A DNA stretch of 47,508 nucleotides from Acholeplasmataceae bacterium (GTDB lineage: Bacteria; Bacillota_I; Bacilli_A; Acholeplasmatales; UBA5453): positions 1-47,508 of the forward strand of contig JAAYKO010000035.1 of the NCBI GenBank assembly GCA_012522345.1, in the 5' to 3' direction. Both the position numbers and the translations under genes were made by a program. How positions within the stretch are numbered: position 1 is the first letter of the stretch; every line of letters starts with the position of its first letter. Shown piece by piece: positions 1 to 8,822 of the stretch. Under the pieces are notes generated by a model. The model saw only the letters and a list, made by a program, of their open reading frames with translations. It made no database searches and had not been told where the DNA came from.

Positions 1-48
1 AAAATAATATTGGTTATTTATTGTATTTGTCATACTATAATTATACCA

Positions 49-78
49 AAAAGCCGCCCTGGACTCCAGAGCGGCTTT
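49..78 (-). terminator. Rho-independent terminator after the chromate transporter pair
   Basis: Arms AAGCCGC (51-57) and GCGGCTT (71-77) enclose a second short stem CTGG/CCAG, giving a strong GC-rich hairpin. Read on the minus strand it is followed by a T run (46-51). It lies about 50 bases after the stop of the last minus-strand gene. T-rich sequence on the plus side too (79-86) means it may work in both directions. Confidence 0.85.
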
Positions 79-128
79 CTTGTTTTTGAGGGCTATTCAA
101 ATTTTTATTTCGTTACAGCCCCTTTTTA

Positions 129-716
129 TTATAAAAAACCATACAATACTATTCCTAAAATAGCACTGATCAAGATTAAGACTATTGGCGGGATTTTCTT
201 AAAAAATAATCCTAGAGTTAAAATAATTCCAAAAATAATAAGAGCATAGAGATCAAAAGTTATTTTTTGGAAAAAATGCCCAAAAATAACTGTTCCAGTA
301 ATTGTGAGAAATGCCGCAAAAATAAAGCCTAAAACCATTGGTTGAATTGTTAAAAAAGCATCCTTGTATGGCTTAGTTTTAATAATTTTATAAGAAAAAA
401 TTGAAAATAATAAAATTATAATAAATGATGGTAAAACAACCCCTATTGTCGCAATCAAGCTACCTAACAATTGAATTATATAAGTTTCCTTTTCAAAAGC
501 GAAAAAGCCAACAAGGCCTGCCATATTTACGGCAAAAGGGCCTGGAGTTGCTTCGCCAATTCCGATTAAATAAGTAATTTGTTCACTAGTAAAATAGCCG
601 CCATTTATCATTTCTTCTCTAATCATTGGAATCATTGCGTAGCCACCACCGAAGGTAAATAGGCCAATTTTAAAGAAAACAAAAAAGAGCGTTAATAGTT
701 CAATTAGAAGTTCCAT
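129..716 (-). CDS. Chromate transporter family protein, second half of a split pair
   Basis: A 195-residue, very hydrophobic membrane protein of the CHR (ChrA) family. The family signatures are visible: FGGGYAMIP near residue 23 and GEATPGPFAVNMA near residue 53, followed by several membrane helices. At about half the length of a fused ChrA it is a short-chain form that normally pairs with a second one. The pair partner is the gene just upstream, whose TGA stop at 700-702 lies inside this gene, overlapping by 17 bases, so the two are translationally coupled. The family exports chromate or related oxyanions in exchange across the membrane, but many members have no proven substrate. It has no visible link to the peptidoglycan genes upstream. 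Confidence 0.88.
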   Translation of the reverse strand: MELLIELLTLFFVFFKIGLFTFGGGYAMIPMIREEMINGGYFTSEQITYLIGIGEATPGPFAVNMAGLVGFFAFEKETYIIQLLGSLIATIGVVLPSFIIILLFSIFSYKIIKTKPYKDAFLTIQPMVLGFIFAAFLTITGTVIFGHFFQKITFDLYALIIFGIILTLGLFFKKIPPIVLILISAILGIVLYGFL

Positions 717-1263
717 TTTTTCTCTCCTTTAATTGCTTAACGAAACCAACGATAATTCCAAAAGCGGCACCTAAAATAATAATGTAAATAATTGAAATAA
801 CATTAAAGAAAACTAGTGCTGTTGAAATTAGAAAAATGATTAAATTATAGATGCTAAATTCTGATTTTCGACCTAAACTTAAAAAGGCAAGTAAAATAAT
901 AACGCTGACACCTGAGCTAATTCCTTTTAAAGCTGATTGAAAAATTACATTTTCACCTGCGGTTCTCATTAAAATAGCGATTAAAATACTAATTAATAAT
1001 GATGGCAAAACTACTCCTAATGTCGCAAAAAAAGAGCCCCAAAACTTAGCTCTCTTATAGCCGATAAAGATAGCTGCGTTAATTGCAAAAGGTCCAGGGC
1101 TTGCTTCACTGATTGCAAGCAGTTCTAACATCTCTTCAGCTTCAAGCCAATTTTTCTTGCTGACAAGCTTATGTTGCATTACCGCAAGCATCCCATAACC
1201 GCCACCAAATGTAGTTAAACCGATAATAAAAAATGTTGAAAATATATTCCATTTTTCTTTCAT
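700..1263 (-). CDS. Chromate transporter family protein, first half of a split pair
   Basis: A 187-residue membrane protein with the same CHR signatures as its neighbour: TTFGGGYGMLAV near residue 17 and SEASPGPFAINAA near residue 52. It and the following gene form a two-gene operon with overlapping ends, the usual layout of short-chain chromate transporters. The ATG at 1261-1263 is preceded by GGTGAG. The promoter (-10 at 1279-1284) is so close that the leader is predicted to be only about 10 bases. The substrate is not readable from sequence. Confidence 0.88.
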   Translation of the reverse strand: MKEKWNIFSTFFIIGLTTFGGGYGMLAVMQHKLVSKKNWLEAEEMLELLAISEASPGPFAINAAIFIGYKRAKFWGSFFATLGVVLPSLLISILIAILMRTAGENVIFQSALKGISSGVSVIILLAFLSLGRKSEFSIYNLIIFLISTALVFFNVISIIYIIILGAAFGIIVGFVKQLKERKNGTSN

Positions 1264-1278
1264 ACGCTCACCGCTTTA

Positions 1279-1287
1279 ATTATAACA
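1279..1287 (-). promoter_or_regulatory. Extended -10 promoter of the chromate transporter pair
   Basis: Minus-strand TGTTATAAT is a perfect extended -10 element (TG, one base, TATAAT). No good -35 is seen at 16-18 bases. The predicted start of transcription, about 1272, falls on or beside the GGTGAG ribosome site, leaving a very short leader. Confidence 0.65.
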
Positions 1288-1296
1288 CAAGATAAC

Positions 1297-1330
1297 AAAA
1301 TAACGAACACAATGCCGTGTTCGTTATTTT
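1297..1330 (-). terminator. Terminator of the aminopeptidase gene
   Basis: A perfect 14-bp inverted repeat (1297-1310 and 1317-1330, core AACGAACAC / GTGTTCGTT) with a six-base loop lies just after the stop of the M29 peptidase gene. Its lower stem ends in T-rich sequence in the minus direction. The chromate transporter promoter starts immediately beyond it. Confidence 0.85.
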
Positions 1331-1344
1331 TTGTTTATTTTTAA

Positions 1345-2580
1345 TTAAATTATAAAATTACCGTTTTCAAAAACCTTTATTTCCTCGTCATCTTGAGTGA
1401 TACCGCTGATTTCCATATCACTTGAACCAAACATAAAATCGACATGAACCATTGAGTCATTATACCCTTTTTCAACTAGACTTGCGATTGGTGCTCCGAT
1501 TCCATCTTTAATGTTCATTGGATATGCTCTTCCTAAAGCCATATGACAACTAGCATTTTCATCAAATAAAGTATTATAAAATAAAATATTTGTGTTACTG
1601 ATTGGTGAATCATGAGAAATTAATGCAATCTCGCCAATATATGAGGCATTATCATCAAAACTTAAAATGTTGGCCAATGTTTCTTTTTCTTTTTCAGCGT
1701 CAAACTCAACAACTTTTCCCCCTTCAAAACGGAGCCAGAAATCTTCTATCAATTTTCCGCCATAATGAAGTGGTTTTGTCGCGACCACTTTTCCCTCAGT
1801 CATCATTTTATGAGGCATTGTAAATGCTTCTTCTGTTGGAATATTGGGATTAAAATAAATTCCGTTTGCAGCCTTTTCGCCACCTGCAACCCAAATATGA
1901 TTTTCAACTAGTCCAACTGTTAAATCTGTTCCAAGACTGTTTTTAAAATGGAGTTTTTTAAAGTTAAGTTCATTGAGTTTATCAGCGTGTTGTTTGAGTT
2001 CTTTATTATGATTATTCCATTCTTCAACTGGATCTGTTTCAACTATTACTCTAGAAGCTTTAAAAATTGCATCCCAAAGCGCATTAATTGCTTCTCTTGG
2101 TCGAAGTTCTGGAAAGACTTTTCGAGCCCAAACTTTGTTTGCTGCAGAAATAATTGTCCATTGACTTTGATTGCCCATTGTATACTCTCTTAAAAATGCA
2201 AGTTTCTCTTGAGCAGCCCTTGCTGCAATTTGCACCTTTTTAGGATCTAAATCTTTGTTTAATCCTGGCATCGGTGAACTGATGGAAATAAAGCAGGCCT
2301 CTTCAGCAACATAATAGCGGCTTCTTTCAACAACATGTTGGGGGATATCTTTTAACGTTTCTTCAGCCATATTCAAAAAGCCAGCTCGCGAAACATATTC
2401 ATCTGACCAATCAACAATAACTCTTTTCGCTCCTGCTGCATATGCTCTTTCTACAATTTTACGAGCGAGAATTCTCGATTCGGTATTGCTTCTTAAAACT
2501 AAAGTTTGCCCAGGTTGAAGATTAACACCTACCTTAACTGCCAAATCAGCTAGTTTATCTAATAGTTTAAAAAATTGCAT
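1345..2580 (-). CDS. M29-family (AmpS/PepS-like) metallo-aminopeptidase
   Basis: A 411-residue cytosolic protein recognisable as a peptidase family M29 (thermophilic aminopeptidase, AmpS/PepS/AmpT) member. The N-terminal domain has the VGVNLQPGQTLVLRSN stretch (residues 17-32). The C-terminal catalytic half carries conserved stretches around FTMPHKMMTEGKV, GEIALIS and HMALGRAYP. It cleaves N-terminal residues from peptides using two metal ions. The ATG follows a strong GAGGGTGG site. The gene has its own promoter and terminator and sits just after the peptidoglycan operon. It could trim peptides freed from muropeptides, but it is also a common housekeeping peptidase. Confidence 0.93.
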   Translation of the reverse strand: MQFFKLLDKLADLAVKVGVNLQPGQTLVLRSNTESRILARKIVERAYAAGAKRVIVDWSDEYVSRAGFLNMAEETLKDIPQHVVERSRYYVAEEACFISISSPMPGLNKDLDPKKVQIAARAAQEKLAFLREYTMGNQSQWTIISAANKVWARKVFPELRPREAINALWDAIFKASRVIVETDPVEEWNNHNKELKQHADKLNELNFKKLHFKNSLGTDLTVGLVENHIWVAGGEKAANGIYFNPNIPTEEAFTMPHKMMTEGKVVATKPLHYGGKLIEDFWLRFEGGKVVEFDAEKEKETLANILSFDDNASYIGEIALISHDSPISNTNILFYNTLFDENASCHMALGRAYPMNIKDGIGAPIASLVEKGYNDSMVHVDFMFGSSDMEISGITQDDEEIKVFENGNFII

Positions 2581-2626
2581 ATTACCACCCTCTTTTTCAT
2601 TTTTTAACTAACTTGATGTGTCTCTC

Positions 2627-2635
2627 ATTATAACA
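2627..2635 (-). promoter_or_regulatory. Extended -10 promoter of the M29 aminopeptidase gene
   Basis: Minus-strand TGTTATAAT, the same nonamer found before the chromate transporter pair and the RpiR gene. No convincing -35 is seen. The predicted leader is about 40 bases. Confidence 0.6.
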
Positions 2636-2640
2636 AAGTT

Positions 2641-2678
2641 TTTCAATTAAAAAAAGCAGTTTTTTAAAAAAACCGCTT
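2641..2678 (-). terminator. Terminator closing the long import/recycling operon
   Basis: Arms AAGCAGTTTTTT (2654-2665) and AAAAAACCGCTT (2667-2678) pair as RNA with one G-U wobble. On the minus strand the hairpin is followed by a long T run and lies 28 bases after the murQ stop. It marks the end of the transcript that starts before 23.3 kb. Confidence 0.8.
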
Positions 2679-2705
2679 AACTTAACAATCTTAAAATAAT
2701 TTAAT

Positions 2706-3620
2706 TCACTTTTTATAAGTGTTAACTTCTTGCAATGATTCTCTGATGTTTCCGTGGTGCTCATCTAAGATCTCTTTAATTGTAGTTTTATTTTCAATTT
2801 TAGACATAATTGCGAAAATCGCATATTTAACTGAATTATATTTTGCTAAATATTCGCGGGCTAGTTTAGGTTCACAACCAGTTATTTCAGTTACAATCTT
2901 TACTGCTCTGCTAATTAATTTTTCATTTGACATTTGAACGTCAACCATTAGGTTTTCGTAGACTTTACCTAACTTTACCATCGAAACGGTTGTAATCATG
3001 TTTAAAATTAACTTTTGGGCAGTACCAGACTTCATCCTTGTTGAACCTGTAAGTGGTTCTGCCCCTGTAATTGCTTCAATTTTATATTTGGCCACTTTGG
3101 CTATTTCGGAGTTAGTTGATGTCGTAATACAACCAGTATTACAACCGATACTGTTTGCATATTCAATAGCGCCAATTGGATAAGGTGTTCGGCCACTAGC
3201 AGTTATGCCAATTACGAAATCTTTACTTGTTAAATTGTATGATTTTAAGTCTTTAATAGCTTCTTCTTTTGAATCTTCTACTTTTTCTAAAGCGAGTCTT
3301 AAAGCGATATCGCCACCAGCGATAACACCAATGACCATATCTTCACTTACCCCAAAAGTAGGTGGGCATTCGCTGGCATCTAAAACGCCAAGCCTTCCGC
3401 TTGTTCCAGCTCCGACATAAAACAATCGTCCGTCATTTCTGAAAGCTTCAGTAACTTTATCAACAACTATCGCTATTTGATCGAGCGCTTTACCAACTGC
3501 ATAAGGGACAGTTTTATCCTCTTCATTAAATAATACTAAAATTTCTTTTGTTGAGAGTAGATCAATATTAGTTGTCTTTGGATTTCTCTGTTCAGTAGTT
3601 ATTTTACTTATGTCTACCAT
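2706..3620 (-). CDS. murQ: N-acetylmuramic acid 6-phosphate etherase
   Basis: A 304-residue cytosolic enzyme of normal length for MurQ. The hallmark GAGTSGRLGVLDASECPPTF lies around residues 70-90 in the SIS-type sugar-phosphate domain, and EPLTGSTRMKSGTAQK is near residue 188. MurQ breaks the lactyl ether of MurNAc-6-phosphate, giving GlcNAc-6-phosphate and D-lactate. The gene starts one base after the stop of the kinase that would make its substrate, with AGGGAG as ribosome site, and it is the last gene of the operon. The D-lactate product links it to the Etf/dehydrogenase operon at 42.4-45.8 kb. Confidence 0.96.
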   Translation of the reverse strand: MVDISKITTEQRNPKTTNIDLLSTKEILVLFNEEDKTVPYAVGKALDQIAIVVDKVTEAFRNDGRLFYVGAGTSGRLGVLDASECPPTFGVSEDMVIGVIAGGDIALRLALEKVEDSKEEAIKDLKSYNLTSKDFVIGITASGRTPYPIGAIEYANSIGCNTGCITTSTNSEIAKVAKYKIEAITGAEPLTGSTRMKSGTAQKLILNMITTVSMVKLGKVYENLMVDVQMSNEKLISRAVKIVTEITGCEPKLAREYLAKYNSVKYAIFAIMSKIENKTTIKEILDEHHGNIRESLQEVNTYKK

Positions 3621-3621
3621 T

Positions 3622-4536
3622 TCATATCTCCCTTAATAAATATTTTTTCGCTTGGATGTAAGCCCCATACACTGGCTCAGGTCCATCGATGTCAAAATGA
3701 ACATCTTTTATGTTTTCGTTTACTTTTTCAATAATTGTCTCTTTCACGTAAAGAGCTTTTAAGGCAAATGAGCCTCGGAGTGCCACTAGTACTGGTCCTT
3801 TTTTAATATAGAGTTTGTAAGCATTGATAATTTGTTCCGCTAACCAATTACCTTCTTTAATTAACAGCGATTTTGCATAAGAATCATCAATTGCAATTTC
3901 TTGAATCTCTTTTGATAGTTTTGCCAAACTACTTTTATCTTTGTTGTAAACATACTCGGTAATTTTATAACGATTACTCTCAATATTCATTATTTTAAGT
4001 AAATGTTTTGATAAAAGAGATAATTTTTTTTGATTTTCAAATTCAGAAATAATATTTTTAATCGCTTCTATCACCAAATGATAAGCAGAACCATAATCGC
4101 CTAAAATATGTCCCCAACCACCAATCATATTGATTTTTTCTCCATAGTCAGTCATGATGACCGATCCTGTTCCACCAATCGCTAAAATTACTGGTAAAGC
4201 TTCTTTTCGCTTTACTGCCTGAAGCGCAATATAAGCGTCAGTTTTGAGATCTGCTCGACAATTAAATTTGGTTTCAATTTGATTTAAAAATTGTTGAGGA
4301 TTTGACAATTTAGAGGTGCCTGCAATTCCTAATTGGACAAATGCTTTGCTAGATTTTTTTAATTTAGCTGTTAAATGTTTAAGTAAATTAATAATATTTT
4401 CTTTAGCTTTTTCTTCATCAATGCTAAAATTCGAAAACCCAACTTGATGCCTTTTAATTTCATTGCCTGCTAAATCGAACAATACACCTAAAGTCTTAGT
4501 GCCACCGCCATCGATGCCGATAATATAGTTAGACAT
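3622..4536 (-). CDS. murK: BadF/BadG-family sugar kinase, probable MurNAc/GlcNAc kinase (MurK-like)
   Basis: A 304-residue cytosolic kinase of the ASKHA fold. The phosphate-1 motif IGIDGGGTKT is at residues 5-14, ILAIGGTGSV lies in the middle, and GGWGHILGDYGSAY is the typical BadF/BcrAD (N-acetylglucosamine kinase) signature. Family members phosphorylate GlcNAc or, like MurK of Clostridium acetobutylicum, both GlcNAc and MurNAc at O6. The ATG at 4534-4536 was chosen because it places the IGIDGGGTKT motif at the terminus as in the family and is preceded by AAAGGA; an upstream in-frame extension would run through the previous gene. It overlaps nagZ by 8 bases and abuts murQ. The exact substrate is inferred from context. 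Confidence 0.85.
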   Translation of the reverse strand: MSNYIIGIDGGGTKTLGVLFDLAGNEIKRHQVGFSNFSIDEEKAKENIINLLKHLTAKLKKSSKAFVQLGIAGTSKLSNPQQFLNQIETKFNCRADLKTDAYIALQAVKRKEALPVILAIGGTGSVIMTDYGEKINMIGGWGHILGDYGSAYHLVIEAIKNIISEFENQKKLSLLSKHLLKIMNIESNRYKITEYVYNKDKSSLAKLSKEIQEIAIDDSYAKSLLIKEGNWLAEQIINAYKLYIKKGPVLVALRGSFALKALYVKETIIEKVNENIKDVHFDIDGPEPVYGAYIQAKKYLLREI

Positions 4537-6094
4537 TGATAGGTAATTTTCCTTTCGGTTTAATTTTCCCAAGCAAATAGTCTTTAAGAGTGTTGACCGA
4601 ATTTGCGGTATATTCATATAAACAAACATAATTTTCTATTTCAGGAACCAAATAATGATCATAAGGATTTCGCAAAGAAATGACATGGAGTTCTTTTTTT
4701 GTCTGAACTAATTCTTTTAACAATTTAATTTGATTTTTAAAGACATTCGAATTATAACTTGTTAAAACGATTTGATCATATTTCAAAGCCATGTCCTTTA
4801 ATTTATTAATTTCATCAGCGGTTGGATTGATTTGAGCTTGGTAATAGTCAAATTGTGGTAAAACATCTTTTAGGATTTCAATGGTATTGCTTTTTCCATC
4901 AGTTAAATCAGCAAATGTTGTCGCTTGAGGAGATTGACTAATAAAGAGTGTTTTTCCTTGAGCTTTAAATGGTTTTCCTTTCACCAAGGTTAATGCTTGA
5001 TTTAAGATGTTTTGAGCAAATTCTCGGTGAATTTTATTGCCAACTCTTGGTTTAACGTCTTGATAATCTTGTTTGACAATATCGAGATTCAATTCTGCTT
5101 TATATTTTAAAATTCTCGCTACTCGTTCATTTAAAACTTCTAAAGGTAGAGTCCCATCTAAAACGGCTTCTTTAATCACTTTTGCCGCAGCAATTTGCTG
5201 ATCCTCGTGATGACAATAAAGCAGTAAGTTAGCCCCAGCTAAAATTGCTGGAACCGCTGATTCAACAGCTCCATATCGATTTAAAATCGCCTTCATTTCC
5301 ATTCCATCTGTAAAGACTAAACCTGTAAAACCCAACTCCCCCCGCAACAAATCTGTCAACGCTTCTTTGGAAAGGGTTGCCGGCATTCCATTGGTAATAT
5401 CTTGATAGACTATATGAGCCCCCATAACCGCTTTGAGATTATTTTTGATTGCTTTTTTAAAAGGATAAAGTTCCATTTCATGAAGCCTTTGTTTCCCAAA
5501 ATCAACATGTGGCAAATCTAAATGCGAATCCACATGAGTATCTCCATGTCCGGGGAAATGCTTTGCTGTAGCGATTACTTTGCTTTGGAGTCCAGAGATA
5601 TACTGATTTGCATATTCGCTGACAACCTCAGGTCGATCTGAGTAGCTTCTAACTCCAATCACCGGATTTAAAGGATTATTGTTGACATCTAAAACTGGAG
5701 CAAAGTTAACGTTTATTCCTAGGGCATCCATTTCATCAGCCATATACAAGCCAGAAAGATAAGCATTGTGAGGATTATTGGCTGCGCTAATCGCCATTGC
5801 CCCTGGAAAGATAGTTGCATCGCCAAATAATCTAGTAACCATTCCGCCTTCTTGATCCGCTGTAATAAATGCTGGTATTTGAAGATATTTTAACATCGCT
5901 TTTTGAATATTTTTATTTAGTATAAATAGTTTTTCACTGGAACTTACATTGCGTGAAAAAAGTAAAATATTACCCAATTTATGGTTTTTAATTAAGTTTT
6001 CAATATTGCTCGCATAATGATCTTCGTGAAAGCCAAAAACTATTAATTGGCCAATTTTTTCTTCTAACGTAAGTTGTTCTAATTTTTTTAGCAT
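4529..6094 (-). CDS. nagZ: GH3 beta-N-acetylglucosaminidase NagZ, copy 1
   Basis: A 521-residue, two-domain family GH3 enzyme without a signal peptide, so cytosolic. The NagZ substrate loop KHFPGHGDTHVDSH (about residues 178-191) contains the Asp-Ser-His catalytic dyad, and the nucleophile aspartate lies in VFTDGMEM (about residue 263). The C-terminal domain of about 180 residues is typical of Firmicutes NagZ. It removes non-reducing GlcNAc from GlcNAc-MurNAc or its peptides. Unlike the secreted Bacillus enzyme this one acts after import. It sits between its paralogue and the MurK-like kinase, as expected for stepwise breakdown of the imported disaccharide. Confidence 0.93.
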   Translation of the reverse strand: MLKKLEQLTLEEKIGQLIVFGFHEDHYASNIENLIKNHKLGNILLFSRNVSSSEKLFILNKNIQKAMLKYLQIPAFITADQEGGMVTRLFGDATIFPGAMAISAANNPHNAYLSGLYMADEMDALGINVNFAPVLDVNNNPLNPVIGVRSYSDRPEVVSEYANQYISGLQSKVIATAKHFPGHGDTHVDSHLDLPHVDFGKQRLHEMELYPFKKAIKNNLKAVMGAHIVYQDITNGMPATLSKEALTDLLRGELGFTGLVFTDGMEMKAILNRYGAVESAVPAILAGANLLLYCHHEDQQIAAAKVIKEAVLDGTLPLEVLNERVARILKYKAELNLDIVKQDYQDVKPRVGNKIHREFAQNILNQALTLVKGKPFKAQGKTLFISQSPQATTFADLTDGKSNTIEILKDVLPQFDYYQAQINPTADEINKLKDMALKYDQIVLTSYNSNVFKNQIKLLKELVQTKKELHVISLRNPYDHYLVPEIENYVCLYEYTANSVNTLKDYLLGKIKPKGKLPINV

Positions 6095-6121
6095 CTAATG
6101 TTGTACTCCTTAAATATTTTC

Positions 6122-7693
6122 TTAATTGTTTAATTTTACTGGTAGTTTACCTTGGGGAATTAAATTACCTAAAAGATAGTTTTTTAACGTGTTTATTGAG
6201 TTTTTTGTATACTCATATAGACAGACATAATTTTTTATTTCTGGCAAAAGATGTAAATCAAAAGGATTTCTTAAACTAATGACATGAACCTCCAGGTTTT
6301 GGTTTAAAAGTTCTTTGATTAATGTTATTTGCTTTGAATACATATTTGCATTATAAGTTGTGATGATAGTTTGTTCATAATTTTTAGCTGTTTTTACAAA
6401 CTCAGCTATTTCTTCATCACTAGGATTTAGCTTTGCTGTTCGATAATCGAAGTCAGGAATTTCTTGTTGTAAAACTTTAGTTAAATTTTGCTTTTCTCCT
6501 TTTGATTCAACTAACGTAATCGCTTCTGGAAATTGGGCAATAAAAAGAGTTTTGTTATCTTTTTTAAATACTTCTCCCTTAACAAGTGTTAAGGCATTAT
6601 CAACAACATTTTGAGCAAATCTTTGGTGTTCAATTTTACCAACATTTTTCTTAACATCTAAATATTGTTTAGCTAAATTGGCTAGATTTAACTCGTTTTT
6701 ATATTTTAAAATTCGCTCAACTCGTTCATTTAAGACTTCTTCTCTTATTCTACCGCTTAAAACTGCTTCTTTAAGTACTTTAACCGCTGCTATTTGTTGT
6801 TCAGGATAATGACAATATAAAATTAAATTCGCTCCTGCAAGCAAGGCATCAACGGCTGCATCAACAGCTCCAAAATGATTATCAATAGCTTGCATTTCCA
6901 TCCCATCTGTCACAATTAAACCTACAAAGTTAAGTTCTGTTCTTAATAAATCAGTTAAAATTGGTTTTGACAAAGTTGCCGGAAATTTATTGTCCAATTC
7001 GGGATAAATTGCATGTGCTGTCATCACAGCTTTAATGCCATTTTCAATTGCCGTTTTAAACGGTTGTAGTTCAACTTCTTTAATCCTTTTTAAGTCTAAA
7101 TCAACTTTTGGCAAATCCAAATGTGAATCAACGCTTGCCTCGCCTTTTCCTGGAAAATGTTTAGCGGTTGCGAAAAGTTTTGTTTGAATTCCTTTTAAAT
7201 ATGCTTTTCCATACTCGCTTACCAAACTTGGATTATCACCATAACTTCTTACGCCAATCCCTGGATTAAGTGGATTGGTATTTACATCAAGAACTGGAGC
7301 AAAATTTAAATTAATGCCCAAAGCTGCCATTTCAATTGCCATATACTGACCTATTTGATAAGCATTTTTTAGATTATCGCTGGCACTAGTTGTCATCGCC
7401 CCTGGAAAGACTGTTGTCTGGTTAAACAATCTTGTAACCATTCCGCCTTCTTGATCAATCGCAATAAAAGCTGGTAGTTTAAGATGCTCCAACATTTTTT
7501 GTTGGATAGTTTTATTTAAATTGAAAAGTTTTTCTGGCGAACTAATATTTCTGGCAAATAAAATCACGTTTCCGAGTTTATAATCTTTAATCATTTTTTC
7601 AATTTCACTTGAATATTCATCGCCATAGAAGCCAAATACAATCAGTTGACCAAGTTTTTCTTCAAGTGTTAAATCGGCAATACTTTTAATCAT
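6122..7693 (-). CDS. GH3 beta-N-acetylglucosaminidase NagZ-like, copy 2 with altered loop
   Basis: A 523-residue paralogue of the next gene, aligning with it end to end and also lacking a signal peptide. The nucleophile motif VTDGMEM and the DSH dyad are kept, but the loop reads KHFPGKGEASVDSH instead of KHFPGHGDTHVDSH. The His and Asp-Thr of the usual GHGDT are thus replaced by Lys and Glu-Ala next to the sugar-binding site. This suggests a divided specificity, for example peptide-bearing versus naked, or anhydro versus reducing-end disaccharide. Its start overlaps the end of namZ by 8 bases. Function beyond GH3 glucosaminidase is inference. Confidence 0.9.
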   Translation of the reverse strand: MIKSIADLTLEEKLGQLIVFGFYGDEYSSEIEKMIKDYKLGNVILFARNISSPEKLFNLNKTIQQKMLEHLKLPAFIAIDQEGGMVTRLFNQTTVFPGAMTTSASDNLKNAYQIGQYMAIEMAALGINLNFAPVLDVNTNPLNPGIGVRSYGDNPSLVSEYGKAYLKGIQTKLFATAKHFPGKGEASVDSHLDLPKVDLDLKRIKEVELQPFKTAIENGIKAVMTAHAIYPELDNKFPATLSKPILTDLLRTELNFVGLIVTDGMEMQAIDNHFGAVDAAVDALLAGANLILYCHYPEQQIAAVKVLKEAVLSGRIREEVLNERVERILKYKNELNLANLAKQYLDVKKNVGKIEHQRFAQNVVDNALTLVKGEVFKKDNKTLFIAQFPEAITLVESKGEKQNLTKVLQQEIPDFDYRTAKLNPSDEEIAEFVKTAKNYEQTIITTYNANMYSKQITLIKELLNQNLEVHVISLRNPFDLHLLPEIKNYVCLYEYTKNSINTLKNYLLGNLIPQGKLPVKLNN

Positions 7694-8822
7694 AAATTTG
7701 ATACCGTTGTTTGATTTTTATAAACTTTGCTTGATCTTTTGCAAACTTTGCTTTTATTTGTTCAACTGACAGGAGACCTTCTGAAATAAAATTGTCGCCA
7801 ACATTTAAGTCAATCATCTTATTGCCGCCTGGACTATAAGGTGGATTGTATTTAAACTCTGGATGTAATTTTTCAATTTCTTTTAAAATTACCATCCCAG
7901 CATAAACTGGATCAAACTTACGAAAATCAGTTACATAAAACTCTAATCCTGCACAAAGTTCGTTGGCATATTTAAACATAATCGGGGTAAAATATAAACT
8001 TCGATATTTAAGATGAGGAATTTGATGTTTATTTAAATTTTCAATTAACTCCTGTGTCTTTAGCCAAGGAGCACCAATCATTGAAAATGGTTTAGTCGTT
8101 CCTCTTCCCTCGCTAACATTTGTCCCTTCAAAAATACAAGTTGCCAAATAGATAAATACTGATTCAGCAGTTGGTAAATTTGGTGAAGGAAGAACAAAAG
8201 GAAGATTATAATCAAACCAAATCGAATCGCTTTTATAGCCACTCATCTTAATCACTGCAAGGTCACAATTTATTTCAAATTGTTCGTTAAATAAAGTCGC
8301 AAGTTCTCCGACCGTAAGACCGTAACGCTGCGGGATTGAATAATAGCCGATAAATGAACGGAATTTCAAATCTAAAATATTGCCTTCAACTTTATTTCCG
8401 ACCGGATTAGGTCGATCAAAGACAACCACTTTTTTATTATGTTCTTTGGCTGCTTCCATCGCGTGAGCTAGTGTATAAATATAAGTATAAAATCGCGCTC
8501 CGACATCTTGAATGTCATAACAAATAATATCAATATCTTCTAACATTTCTTTAGTTGGTTTGCGGTGTTTACCATAAAGAGAATGAACAATCAAACCCGT
8601 TTTTTCATCATGATATTCGCCAAGTTTTATTGCATCTTGCAAGTCGCCTCTAAGTCCATGTTCAGGCGAAAAAAGCGCAACCAAATTAACCTTTTCAAAT
8701 AAAATATCAATTGTTGAGCGAAAGTTTTGGTCAATTCCGGTTGGGTTTGTGATTAGACCTACTCTTTTTCCTTTAAAAATTGCAAGATTTTCTTCTAAGT
8801 TTTCAATACCATATTTAAACAT
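7686..8822 (-). CDS. namZ: Exo-beta-N-acetylmuramidase NamZ (DUF1343/GH171)
   Basis: A 378-residue protein with the DUF1343 signatures GLITNPTGID (residues 22-31), FSPEHGLRG (about 52-60), DIQDVGARFYTYIYTL, VFDRPNPVG and FEGTNVSEGRGTT. The family was defined by Bacillus subtilis NamZ (YbbC), which removes MurNAc from the non-reducing end of glycan fragments. No signal peptide is present, in contrast to the secreted Bacillus enzyme, so it must act on imported fragments. Directly followed by two NagZ genes, it would alternate with them to dismantle MurNAc-GlcNAc chains. An AAGGAG site precedes the ATG. Confidence 0.93.
   Translation of the reverse strand: MFKYGIENLEENLAIFKGKRVGLITNPTGIDQNFRSTIDILFEKVNLVALFSPEHGLRGDLQDAIKLGEYHDEKTGLIVHSLYGKHRKPTKEMLEDIDIICYDIQDVGARFYTYIYTLAHAMEAAKEHNKKVVVFDRPNPVGNKVEGNILDLKFRSFIGYYSIPQRYGLTVGELATLFNEQFEINCDLAVIKMSGYKSDSIWFDYNLPFVLPSPNLPTAESVFIYLATCIFEGTNVSEGRGTTKPFSMIGAPWLKTQELIENLNKHQIPHLKYRSLYFTPIMFKYANELCAGLEFYVTDFRKFDPVYAGMVILKEIEKLHPEFKYNPPYSPGGNKMIDLNVGDNFISEGLLSVEQIKAKFAKDQAKFIKIKQRYQIYD

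Noticed and set aside
700-702. Possible TGA-as-tryptophan code, given the Mollicutes-like features
   Set aside because: TGA ends several genes exactly at overlaps with the next start (700-702, 36112-36114, 46513-46515), and tryptophans checked are TGG.
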